Shown here: positions 7,282 to 16,400 of the stretch, piece after piece
Numbering within the stretch: the first letter of the stretch is position 1
How the letters are laid out: every line of letters starts with the position of its first letter
Assembly (NCBI GenBank): GCA_015229045.1
Contig: JADGCJ010000003.1
Span: 1 to 43,063 of the forward strand
DNA from: Magnetococcales bacterium
GTDB taxonomy: Bacteria > Pseudomonadota > Magnetococcia > Magnetococcales > DC0425bin3
Direction of reading: 5' to 3'
DNA length: 43,063 nucleotides
The notes under the pieces: generated by a model
What the model was told of the DNA's origin: nothing
Database searches by the model: none
Seen by the model: only the letters and a program-made list of their open reading frames with translations
Translations under genes and position numbers: made by a program

Positions 7282-9237
7282 TCAACTTGTTTCCAGGTAG
7301 GTATAATCGTTCAATGCGGCGGCGTAGGCTCGGACGAAGGCGCGTGCCTGTTCTGGATTGGCACGACCTTCGCTGACAGCTTTGCGCGTGAGGCGGCCGA
7401 CGCGGCGGACGAGTTCCTCCGGATCGTAGGAGACGTAGCGCAGGACGTCGCGTACCAGTTCACCGGCCAGAACCTGACGAAACTCCCACCCCTTGGCGGT
7501 TTCGGCTACCGAGACATGAACGACGTTGGTGTCGCCAAACAGGTTGTGCAAATCGCCCAAAATTTCCTGATAGGCGCCCGTCAGAAAAGCCCCCAACAGA
7601 TAGGAGTCGCCGTTTTGCAGGGGATGCAGCTCCAGGGAGTTTTTCGCCCCCCCTTCGCGATGAATGAAGCGATCCATGCTGCCATCGGAGTCGCAGGTGA
7701 TATCCTGGAGTGTGCCCAGGCGGGTGGGACGTTCGTTGAGGCGGTGAATGGGAACCACCGGAAACAGCTGATCGATGGCCCAATGGTCCGGCAACGACTG
7801 AAAAATGGAAAAATTGCAGTAGTACTTGTCGATCAGATACTCCATGGTCGAGAGGAGTTCTGGCGGAGGTTTTTCCATGTTTCGGGTCATCTCTTCGATG
7901 CGAAAGGCGATTTGACGGATCAAACGCTCACCCTTCGATCGTTGGACGAGATCCAGGGCACCGAGGGCAAACATTTTCTGGAAATCATCCTTGAGTTGCA
8001 GGGTATCGTGCCACACCTCAAGGGCATTTTTTTCGTTGAGGTCGTGCAACATCTCGGCGAGTTCTTGAATCTCCGGGGCATCATGAGGCTCCTGGGTGAC
8101 CGGGCGGTCGAAGGGGACCGAGCGGGCGACTTCCAGGACATTGATGACGAGCATGGCATGATGCGCCGTCAAGGCACGGCCGCTTTCGGAGATGATATCC
8201 GGATGGGGAAGCTCCTCGTTTTCGCACACCTCGAGGAGGTAGGCGACGACATCGTTGGCGTACTCCTGGATGGAGTAGTTGACCGACGAGTCCTGGGTGG
8301 TTTGCGAGCCATCATAATCGACGCCCAGACCACCACCGATGTCGACATACTGGACGGCACACCCCAGACGACGCAACTCGGCGTAAAATCGCGCGGCCTC
8401 GCGCAGGCCATTCTTGAATTTGCGAATGTTGGTGATCTGTGAACCGATGTGAAAATGGAGCAGACGGACGCAATCCAGCATGCCCCGGGATTGGATCGCC
8501 TCCACCGCTTCGAGGATCTCCATGGCTGTGAGACCAAACTTGGAAAAGAGTCCTCCGGAGGCTTCCCACTTGCCCGAACCGCTCGCCTCCAGCTTGACGC
8601 GCAGGCCAATGTTGGGACGAACGTTCAATGTGTCGGCGATTTGGAGGAGTTTGGTCAGCTCCTGGGGTTTTTCGACCACGACATGGATGTGGCGGCCCAT
8701 CTGCTGCCCCATGAGCGCCAGACGAATGAACTCATCGTCCTTGTACCCGTTGCAGATGATCAACGCATGGGGATTGTCGAGCATGGCCAGGACGATCTGA
8801 AGTTCCGGACGGGAACCGGCTTCCAGCCCCATATCGACCTCTTGACCAAACTGGACCAACTCCTCCACGACCTGGCGTTGTTGATTGACCTTGATCGGGT
8901 AGACCCCGAGATAATGCCCCGTGTATTCGTAATCTTCCCGTGCTTTCTGGAAGCAGGCATGCAGGGTCTGGATGCGGACGCGCAGTATGTCCGAAAAACG
9001 GATCAGCACCGGCAGGGAGATGCCACGGCTTTGGATATTGTCGACCAGTTCCATGAGATCGAGCGTGGGGCCCCGATCCATGAGGGGGGAGACGGTCAGG
9101 TGTCCCTGGTCATTGGCACCAAAAAAACCGATACCCCAGCCTTGAACGTTGTACAGATTGAGGGAGTCCGCAATGGTCCAGCCGTTTTCCTGATCAGGGG
9201 GGGGAAGGGGAGGAGAGTCCACAGCCTTGTTTTCCAT
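7282..9237 (-). CDS. speA: Biosynthetic arginine decarboxylase
   Basis: Converts arginine to agmatine, the first step of the agmatine route to putrescine; cytoplasmic and PLP-dependent. From ATG 9237 the protein is 651 residues, normal for SpeA. It starts ENGWTIADSLNLYNVQGWG and has GVYPIKVNQQRQVVEELV, where K116 is the Schiff-base lysine. GLRVKLEASGSGKWEASGG, RLLHFHIGSQ and YVDIGGGLGVDYDG are the barrel motifs, and DIISESGRALTAHHA follows. The frame is open upstream to 9525, but that 96-residue extension has no family similarity, so ATG 9237 was chosen. It is monocistronic, with no partner speB in the window. Confidence 0.93.
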   Translation of the reverse strand: MENKAVDSPPLPPPDQENGWTIADSLNLYNVQGWGIGFFGANDQGHLTVSPLMDRGPTLDLMELVDNIQSRGISLPVLIRFSDILRVRIQTLHACFQKAREDYEYTGHYLGVYPIKVNQQRQVVEELVQFGQEVDMGLEAGSRPELQIVLAMLDNPHALIICNGYKDDEFIRLALMGQQMGRHIHVVVEKPQELTKLLQIADTLNVRPNIGLRVKLEASGSGKWEASGGLFSKFGLTAMEILEAVEAIQSRGMLDCVRLLHFHIGSQITNIRKFKNGLREAARFYAELRRLGCAVQYVDIGGGLGVDYDGSQTTQDSSVNYSIQEYANDVVAYLLEVCENEELPHPDIISESGRALTAHHAMLVINVLEVARSVPFDRPVTQEPHDAPEIQELAEMLHDLNEKNALEVWHDTLQLKDDFQKMFALGALDLVQRSKGERLIRQIAFRIEEMTRNMEKPPPELLSTMEYLIDKYYCNFSIFQSLPDHWAIDQLFPVVPIHRLNERPTRLGTLQDITCDSDGSMDRFIHREGGAKNSLELHPLQNGDSYLLGAFLTGAYQEILGDLHNLFGDTNVVHVSVAETAKGWEFRQVLAGELVRDVLRYVSYDPEELVRRVGRLTRKAVSEGRANPEQARAFVRAYAAALNDYTYLETS

Positions 9238-9635
9238 TCCTTGGATTCTCTTCGATGAGAAGGGTTGCCACGCAAGCGTGACAGCGATGCACAACGCCAC
9301 CCGGCGCCCGGGAACAACACGGTGCTGGAGAGAGATGATCTTTTTTTCCGGCTTTGTCAACCGATGCAAAACGAACGCCGAGCCGAACCTCAAGCCACCA
9401 GAGAGACTGGAGGCCAAAGAGCATCGCCAGATGTTCCTGCCACCACCTCCCGGTGGCAGGAAACCCGGGGTTGGCATCCTCGAATTGGCACCCCTGGACA
9501 AGATCCACTCTGTCTGAGCAAGCATCGAAACTGAGGTAAGCTGATAACACTTGACTTGGAATAAATCTCAGTGTTACCAAGGGGACGGGGCGGTTGCGGA
9601 CTGGTGGTGAATGTTTCGCTGAACGAGGGGGAAAA
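9238..9635. other. Intergenic region between divergent speA and the lipoprotein gene
   Basis: About 400 bases without a credible gene. A perfect 7-bp inverted repeat TAACACT/AGTGTTA lies at 9545-9551 and 9570-9576. It could be an operator or part of the rightward promoter (TTGACT at 9551-9556 overlaps its left arm). No terminator or riboswitch is recognisable. Confidence 0.4.
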
Positions 9636-10136
9636 ATGAGTGGCAGGAAGTCTGTTTTTTCGGTCCTGGTGGCTATCCTCGTATCGGGGTGCGTTGCCGG
9701 TAGGGGGCCGACCGCCTCCGACCCTGCGGCGCTCGCGGCGTCTGCCAAGCCGGGGGAGGATATCGTATTTATGAATTCCAGTGTATTTGACGACACCCTG
9801 CGCAGCAGTTTGAATACTCAAGCTGACGAGGTTACGGTGGTGATGGTTGATCGCCGTCCTGTGAGCGACATACCGGAGCGTATGGATAAGTGGCTGTCGA
9901 CAGTTCACGAAAACGGTGGCCAGGTTAAAGCGCAGCCCTCAGATGTAGGTTCTGATGGACCAAAGTCAAAAAGCATCATGGTGGGGTTTTTGATGGATGT
10001 TGTAATGAAAATGATCACTTCAGCGAATGAATCTGCTTCCTATGCTCCGGCAGCCCAATATGATGCACGGGTCTTGTACGATCAAAAGACTGGAACCATG
10101 GAAAAAATTATTTTTAAACGCAGGCACCAGCCCTGA
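9636..10136 (+). CDS. Small lipoprotein of unknown function
   Basis: A 166-residue protein from ATG 9636, preceded by GAGGGGGAAAA. The signal peptide SVFSVLVAILVSGC ends in a clear lipobox (LVSGC), so it is lipid-anchored. The first residue after the cysteine is Val, which gives no inner-membrane retention signal, so the outer membrane is likely. The mature part mixes short beta-prone stretches (DEVTVVMVDRRPVSDI) with one hydrophobic segment (SIMVGFLMDVVMKMI). No family is recognised. It is the first of four consecutive genes for exported proteins ending with a caspase-like protease, with 79 bp to the next start. Joint function is inference. Confidence 0.7.
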   Translation: MSGRKSVFSVLVAILVSGCVAGRGPTASDPAALAASAKPGEDIVFMNSSVFDDTLRSSLNTQADEVTVVMVDRRPVSDIPERMDKWLSTVHENGGQVKAQPSDVGSDGPKSKSIMVGFLMDVVMKMITSANESASYAPAAQYDARVLYDQKTGTMEKIIFKRRHQP

Positions 10137-10215
10137 AGTTGATCTTTAACTTGACCAGAAAAATCCGTCATTTTTCTAACATCTTTTTTTGGGACACTGT
10201 AAGGAGGGTCGATTT

Positions 10216-11241
10216 ATGCGTTTTTACCGTACTGTTTCTTGGTCTGCTGTCGATAAACTGCCTGCCGTATCTGTCCTGTCTCTGGTTTCCCTATTCATGG
10301 TCTCTCCCCTTGTAGCCAACGCGGAAGATCTCCCTGGAGCGCTCCAGCAGAATGCCATCGACAAACAAAGGGAGTCTGACGAGGCGCATCGCAAAGCCCA
10401 GGAACTCTTCAGAGAGGCTATGAAGAGTGCGGAGTCCTCCACACGTGCATCAGACGATCTTCAAAAAACTGCCGTGAGAGGTATAGAGGCACCGGAAGCG
10501 AAAAAGGGTGTTTTGCCAAGCAATATGGTCGTTACGGTTGCACTCAAGGGGTGGTATAATAACCTTCTTACATCATTTAGGGATACAAGCAGTTCATTAT
10601 ACGAGACAACGTCAGACTCATATAGGTTGGTTGGCATCCCGGGATTGACTGTCAGGTATAATAAGTTTTTCATGACGGGTAGTTATACGCCAGAAACAAG
10701 TTACGGCCTGGATAAACTTTACTTTACGCAGGCTACTGGCAACAATGTAAGAGTTGCAATAAAAGCTAAGCGCCTGGAATATGATGCAAGCCTTGGTTAT
10801 ATGGTCCTGGACAGGCTCGGTGTTGCAGCAGGATATAAACACCTTGAGGAGTCATTTGATGTTTCAGAGGATCATTACTCAAGCGCCAACGCACTTCTTG
10901 GCACAGTTCAAAGTCGATTGAAAAAGACTCTGGACACCCCCTTTGTTGGCGTGGTTGGTTCGGCACCAATAGACGGTCCTTTGGGCGTCTTTGGGAGTTT
11001 TGCTTATGGGATTGGATCGAAATGGAAACTACAAGACGGAAGCAGTAATAATTGCCAGTATTTCTCAGGCGAGGTTGGACTCAATTACATGCTGCCCGCC
11101 GTAAGTGGTATGGGAATCCAGGCCGGTTACAAATTCCAGCTCCTGGATGCGGATACACCTTCACCTGCTGTGTTCGGCACAACAAATACTTCGTCCAATA
11201 ATACCAAGGGGCCGTTTATCGGGGTTAACTATACGTTCTAA
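10216..11241 (+). CDS. Outer-membrane beta-barrel-like protein
   Basis: A 341-residue protein from ATG 10216 with a strong AAGGAGG upstream. The signal peptide ends near PLVANA-EDLP. Residues about 30-90 are charged and probably coiled coil (QRESDEAHRKAQELFREAM). The rest alternates polar and hydrophobic residues with many Gly and Tyr (MVVTVALKGWYNN, VAIKAKRLEYDASLGYMV, FGSFAYGIGSKWKL). It ends GVNYTF, the terminal aromatic residue recognised by the BAM complex. It looks like a coiled-coil-plus-barrel outer-membrane protein; there is no specific family by eye. Codon use and base composition become less GC-rich toward the 3' part. Confidence 0.7.
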   Translation: MRFYRTVSWSAVDKLPAVSVLSLVSLFMVSPLVANAEDLPGALQQNAIDKQRESDEAHRKAQELFREAMKSAESSTRASDDLQKTAVRGIEAPEAKKGVLPSNMVVTVALKGWYNNLLTSFRDTSSSLYETTSDSYRLVGIPGLTVRYNKFFMTGSYTPETSYGLDKLYFTQATGNNVRVAIKAKRLEYDASLGYMVLDRLGVAAGYKHLEESFDVSEDHYSSANALLGTVQSRLKKTLDTPFVGVVGSAPIDGPLGVFGSFAYGIGSKWKLQDGSSNNCQYFSGEVGLNYMLPAVSGMGIQAGYKFQLLDADTPSPAVFGTTNTSSNNTKGPFIGVNYTF

Positions 11242-11378
11242 ATGGTCTGTCTCCACTGTCGAGGGAGTCCACGACGGGTCAGGGATCGTGGGTTCTCTCG
11301 TACCTCTTCTCGAATTGGCTCGTGCGCGATGATGGTCGGAGATGTGACCGCTCCACAGGCCTGGATGAAAGGATGAGT

Positions 11379-11732
11379 ATGGATCGATCAACGTGGGTAC
11401 ATGTGGCTTGGATGCTGGCTGGATTGGTTGCGTTTCCGGTCCCCTCCATGGGTGGGGAAATGGGTAACTCCATTGAGAATATGGCGAACATAAGGATTTG
11501 CCGTCAACAAACTCCAGCCGTTTCCGATCAGGGCAGCAGTGAACAGTACATCAAGTACGAAATTCTGCTCCCAAAAGGGGTTCTTGGTGAAGCTTCCGGG
11601 CCGCAGCGCGGGACTTCTGTGCACCAGTTGGTTGATATTATGAAACTCATGAGAGAGTTGGAAAGTGCCCGAGTGCGATTTGCCATGGCCAAGGCCGAAG
11701 ATAAAATGGTCCTGGTTGCTCCATCTTTCTGA
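11379..11732 (+). CDS. Small exported protein ending in VAPSF
   Basis: A 117-residue protein from ATG 11379, chosen because AAGGA lies six bases upstream; ATG 11373 is the alternative. The signal peptide is VAWMLAGLVAFPVPSMGGE. Two cysteines are not obvious beyond RICRQQ. The C terminus is KMVLVAPSF, almost the same as the end of the caspase-like protein 1.5 kb downstream (RSVVVAPSF). The region around VAFPVPSMGGE also resembles the first translated residues upstream of the caspase gene (LAFIAIPMGGE), suggesting an old partial duplication. No family is recognised. Confidence 0.55.
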   Translation: MDRSTWVHVAWMLAGLVAFPVPSMGGEMGNSIENMANIRICRQQTPAVSDQGSSEQYIKYEILLPKGVLGEASGPQRGTSVHQLVDIMKLMRELESARVRFAMAKAEDKMVLVAPSF

Positions 11733-11769
11733 AAATTGAGTTGTTCAGGTCATCGTTCCAGGCTTTGGA

Positions 11770-13227
11770 ATGTTTCTTGCTTTTATAGCTATCCCCATGG
11801 GTGGGGAAGGTGTCCTCGTGTGGGGGTCGTTGCGCGGCCTTCACACGAAGGGGGGTAGGAAGGTCTCAGTAAGACCAAAGTCATCGGATGGGGGGACTCA
11901 GTTGCGGAACGATATTGAAGTAAAGACTGTGTATAGCCAGTTGGTTCGAGCGTCTTTGGTGTGGGTTTTGACGGCTTTGTTATGGTCTTCCGTCTCCGTG
12001 GCGGCAGAAAAACGAGTTGCCCTGGTGATCGGAAATAACGACTATAACAGGGTTCCCCGTTTGGAAAAGGCTGTCAATGATGCCGTTACCGTTGGAAAAG
12101 AACTGGAGCGATTTGGCTTCACGGTTGTTATGCGTAAAAATGCTTCGCGTCGAGAAATGAATAAAGCCGTTGGTGAGTTTGTTGAACAGCTGGGTAGTGG
12201 TGATGTGGCAGTGCTTTTTTACTCCGGACATGGTGTGCAGGTGCGCGGGACCAACTACCTGTTGCCAGTCGATATCGAGGCCGAAAAAGAACAAGACTTG
12301 GAAGATGATGCTGTGGAACTGGGTGGCATTTTAAGTCGGGTTTCCCAAACCAAAGCCAAGTTCAGCCTTGCCATTATCGACGCTTGTCGCGATAATCCGT
12401 TTCGGGGAAAAGGACGCAGCATTGGTTCAAATAAGGGTCTTTCCGTTATGTCCTCTCCGAATGGGCTGATGGTTATCTACTCTGCCGGTGTTAACGAGCA
12501 GGCCCTGGACTCCTTGACCGGGAGAGATAACGACCCAAACGGACTCTTCACCAGGGAGTTTGTTAAGGCTATGAACGAACCTGGGTTGAGGGTGGACGAG
12601 ATGGTAAGAAAGGTCCGGGTCGAAGTCAAAAAGAAGGCGCTGACCGTTGGACATCAACAAAATCCAGCCATCTACGACCAAACCGATGGGGCGTTTTACT
12701 TCAGGCCCGAAACCGATTCCCCAAAAGCGGCCATGGGCGGGGGTACTGGCCCGACGCAGCACGATGAAACAATATTCTGGCAATCCGCAAAAGAGACTCC
12801 CTCCGGTTGCGGGCACTATCTGGAGAAATTTCCCAGTGGTTTGTACGTCGAACTTGCCAAGTTATGCCTGAGCAAAGAACAATTGAGAGTACAGGAAAGT
12901 AAAGTTAATGAAGGAGCCTGGCTTCGGAATACAGTCGAAACAGAGGCGTTGAAAAAGGAACTGGAGGAGACGCGTCGACGTTTGTCCGAAGAGAAAGCTG
13001 CCGCAGAGAGGGCTACCATGCAGAAAGCCGCAGAAGCAACGATCCTTGCTGAACAAAAGGCGTCCATGGAAAAATCCTTGCTCGAAGAGAAAGCTGCTGC
13101 GGAGAGAGTTCGGACGGAGGCCATTCTTCGAGAAAAAGCCATACGTGAAAGCTTGGGTGCGGTTGCAACCGGCAAGGTTCCATCCCCCAGGGAAGAAAGA
13201 TCGGTCGTGGTGGCCCCTTCCTTCTGA
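11770..13227 (+). CDS. Exported caspase-like (peptidase C14) protein with coiled-coil tail
   Basis: 485 residues from ATG 11770. A likelier start is TTG 11902 after a G-rich stretch, giving MRNDIEVK and then the export or anchor segment LVWVLTALLWSSVSVAA. The caspase fold begins KRVALVIGNNDYNRVPRLEKAVNDA. The catalytic dyad is His154 in LFYSGHGVQ and Cys206 in AIIDACRDNPF (numbering from 11770); LMVIYSAGVNEQALD and DPNGLFTREFVKAM are further family blocks. Residues about 390-465 are a long Glu/Lys/Ala coiled coil. The C terminus RSVVVAPSF matches the small upstream protein. It probably acts in the envelope. Bacterial caspase homologues often have peptide-binding or proteolytic roles in stress and defence; the actual target is unknown. 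Confidence 0.8.
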   Translation: MFLAFIAIPMGGEGVLVWGSLRGLHTKGGRKVSVRPKSSDGGTQLRNDIEVKTVYSQLVRASLVWVLTALLWSSVSVAAEKRVALVIGNNDYNRVPRLEKAVNDAVTVGKELERFGFTVVMRKNASRREMNKAVGEFVEQLGSGDVAVLFYSGHGVQVRGTNYLLPVDIEAEKEQDLEDDAVELGGILSRVSQTKAKFSLAIIDACRDNPFRGKGRSIGSNKGLSVMSSPNGLMVIYSAGVNEQALDSLTGRDNDPNGLFTREFVKAMNEPGLRVDEMVRKVRVEVKKKALTVGHQQNPAIYDQTDGAFYFRPETDSPKAAMGGGTGPTQHDETIFWQSAKETPSGCGHYLEKFPSGLYVELAKLCLSKEQLRVQESKVNEGAWLRNTVETEALKKELEETRRRLSEEKAAAERATMQKAAEATILAEQKASMEKSLLEEKAAAERVRTEAILREKAIRESLGAVATGKVPSPREERSVVVAPSF

Positions 13228-13275
13228 GTTTTAGCCACGGGCAAGGGGCTGTCAACGGCAAGGGTCGTCTGTCAA

Positions 13276-13347
13276 CGGGGTCCAGGGGGCTGGCTCCCTG
13301 GCAGGTCCAGGACAGAGTCCTGGTGGGGTTTGGGGCGAAGCCCCAAA
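13276..13347 (-). repeat. GC-rich palindromic intergenic repeat, copy A
   Basis: A compound palindrome with GTCCAGGGGGCTGGCTCCCTGG, GTCCAGGACAGAGTCCTGG and TTTGGGGCGAAGCCCCAAA units, immediately followed by a weak AAAAGAG/CTCTTTT stem. The same unit is present in inverted orientation at 31710-31778, with a short piece at 39131-39157. It lies between convergent genes and may act as a bidirectional transcription barrier. Confidence 0.75.
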
Positions 13348-13435
13348 AGAGTCTTTCCTGTCGCTCTTTTTTGCTCAATCGCAAAAACAATCATAAACAA
13401 ACGACGCATTCCAAAATGGACACGGTTTAAAATCC

Positions 13436-16400
13436 TCAATACTGGTGCTTCCAGTTGATGCCGATCTCCTGGGATTTTTCTTCGTGCATGTCGGTTTTCA
13501 GAGAGAGATTGGGGGTCATGTCCATCTCGACGGAGACGCCGCCGGTGCCGGGGGCAAGGCCGCGTTCCACTTGCAGAAAGATTTGATCGTTCAAATATTT
13601 CCCCACCTTGACCACGCCGGTTTCCGGGCGATCACCCGGGGTGAAATCGAGCTTGCTGATACCGATGGCCTGTTGAAACCGATCGAGAAAGCCGCTGCCG
13701 CTCCCCTCTTTCAGGGAGCGCAGGGCCAGGGCGAGACTGGCAGCCTGGGTGGGGTTGATTTCAGCGGTGGTGCGACCAAACAGAATGTTGGAAATGATGT
13801 CGTCCTGGGCGAGGGGCGGGTCGCTGGCAAAGGAGAGGCTGGGTGTACGGATGGGGCCTTGGACATGCAGGGTGGCCTGGAGATCCTTGCGTTGCAGGAT
13901 GGCCTCCAGGTTGGTGATCGGGTTGGGTGGCCGGGTGCCGGTAAACTGGATGGTGCCACGGGCCACCTGGAATCTCTGTCCGAGAAAATCCACCTGACCG
14001 TGACGCATCTGCATCAAGCCGCGCAGTTCGGGCTGGCTGGTGTCGCCGGTGACCCTGATTTCGCCTGACCAGTCGACGTCGATGCCCCGGCCCCGGGTGA
14101 CGAGGTGTCCTGGCGACACGATGGTCAAATCGAGCGTCGGACGACTCTCCTCGGCATGGGAGGGTGCTTTTGTGGTCTCCAGGGGAACGCCATTGACCTG
14201 CTCTTCGATGGCGATGCTTTCTGTCTCCTCGGTTTCGGGAGCGGCGAGGAGAATATCGGTCTGACCGAGAATGATCGAGCCGACGATCCGGGGTGCGAAC
14301 AGGGGACCATCGAGGCGGATGTGCCCATCGGCCAGCGCGACGACGACCGGGTTGTTCAGGGGCGTGACCTGGGAGAGTTCCAGGTCGGCATGCAGGGGAA
14401 ATCCGCTGTCGGGGGTCAAAGTCACCGACCCCGTGCCGGAGATCTGGCCCCGGGATCCGCTGTCGGCGGTGAGACGGGTGACGGTCAGGGTGCGATCCCT
14501 GGCCTGGGCCTCCAGGCGCAGGTTTTTCAGCTCCGTACCATGTTCCAGATGCAAGTAGCGACCCTCCGTCAGGCTGACCGTGCCGCTCAGGTTGGGGTGG
14601 TCCAATGCCCCGTCGAGACGCAGATCGCTTTGCAGGCGTCCCTCCAGCTCCTGTTGGGGCATCGCCAACAGGGTCGTCAGCTGTTCCAGACGAAAATCGG
14701 TACGCAGGGTGGCGGTCAAGGTTGCCTGGGAAGCAATCCCCCCACGCCAGGGCAACAGCTGAAGATGTACCGGCATCTCCCCTGCGAGGTGCAGGGTACC
14801 TTGTGGCAGATGGGTCAGGTCGGCGGAGAGTCGCAGGGTCTGCCCGGTCAGGGCCAGCGCCATTTTGGCATCGAGGGGAGGGAGGTTGCTCCAGGTCGGT
14901 TGGGTCGTGTGCAGTCGCAAGAGGTTGATCACACCGGCGAGAGCAGGTTGATCGGCTGTGCCGGATATGTCGAGAGACCCTTCAGCCTCTCCGGCCCAGG
15001 GTTTGTCCAGTCGGCTGGTTGCCAGAGCCAGGGGGAGATGGAAGACCAGACGTCCTGAGAGACTCTTCGGCTCGGCATGCAGATGGGCTGCCAGCCGGGC
15101 ACCTCCCAGGGAAAGATCAAAGGGGGAAATATCCAGAAGGGTCTTCTTTTGCACAAAGTGCAGGGGGGTGTTGAGGCGCAACGGATCCTTGCCAAAGGTG
15201 CCTGTCAACTGGTCGATGGTCACCTCGAACCCCCGCTGGCCCTTTGGAGAGACGGCAGGAAGGGCGATCAGCCCCACGCTGGTCAGCGTGAAGGGTTGCA
15301 TGACCTCGCCCCAAGCTGACAGGTTGACGTTGAGACGGTTTAACTCTCCCGTGATGGTGGCCTGGAGATGCTCCAGGGAGTCATCGCCACGTCGTCCCTG
15401 TGTGGCGGTCAGGGTTCCCCGGAGTTGTGCTTTTTTCCACAGATCATCCCCTTGCAGATCAAGGTGAATCTTTTCGGCAGATCCCCACGGTGTGGCCAGC
15501 TTTTGGCCATCCAGGCGTAACGTCACCTGTTGCTGACCCTTGTTGGCGTACAGATTGGCGAGCAGCTCCCCCTTGCCGGTCATGGGGATGTCCAGGAGGG
15601 GCGCGAGAGAGGCAAGGCTGGTCAAATGGCCACGCAGACTCCCCTGGGTCAATCCGTCCGGCAGACTGGTATGGAGGTGTCCTTCCAGGGTGCCCGCAGG
15701 GGTCATCAGCTTGAGGCGGGGGATCTCCACGGCGTGATCGAGGAGGTGAAACCGGGCCTCGGTCAGGCTCTTGCCGCCGGGAAATCCGGCTGTCAGGTGC
15801 AGGTCGCCAGAGGGTTTGTCCAACAGATGCCAGGCCTCGACGCGCGCCTGGAGCCGATCGACGGGCTGACGATTCCAGAGCAGTTTGTCCCCCAGGATCG
15901 TCAGTCGGACATCGGGGTTGTCCAGAGAACCATCCACCCTGGAGACCCATTGCAGACGACCAGCCACCGGATGCCCCAAGGGGAGGGCAAGGGATCGCAG
16001 ATCGGGCAGCTCCCCCTGCCAGTCGGCGGTGAGGTGACGTGTGGGCAGATGCAGAGTTGCCGCTCCCGCAAGCCGCAACGCAGCTCCGTCCAAACGGGCA
16101 TCGGAGAGCGTATACATCCCCGTTTGGCGATTGCCGGTCAGCCGGGCCGAAAGGACGGGGGTTGTTCCCGCGAGGGCCATGAGTATCGGTGGCCCATCAC
16201 GCAGATTGCGCAAGGCCAAGCGGGCCTGAAGATCGATCTTTTTCTCTCCCGGCGCCAGGAAAAAATCAATGCCGAGTCGGCCCTGGCCCTGGGGAGTTCT
16301 GATCTCCTTGACGGTGAGGAGATTGTTTCCCATCCAGGCCTGGAGGCCCAGGGCTTGCCAGGCGGCCAGATCGGGCAGGTCGGCCACCATGGTGCCTGTT

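Noticed and set aside
7237..8442. A 401-codon open frame on the plus strand
   Set aside because: It is antisense to speA, whose motifs are clear; the frame arises from codon bias in GC-rich DNA.
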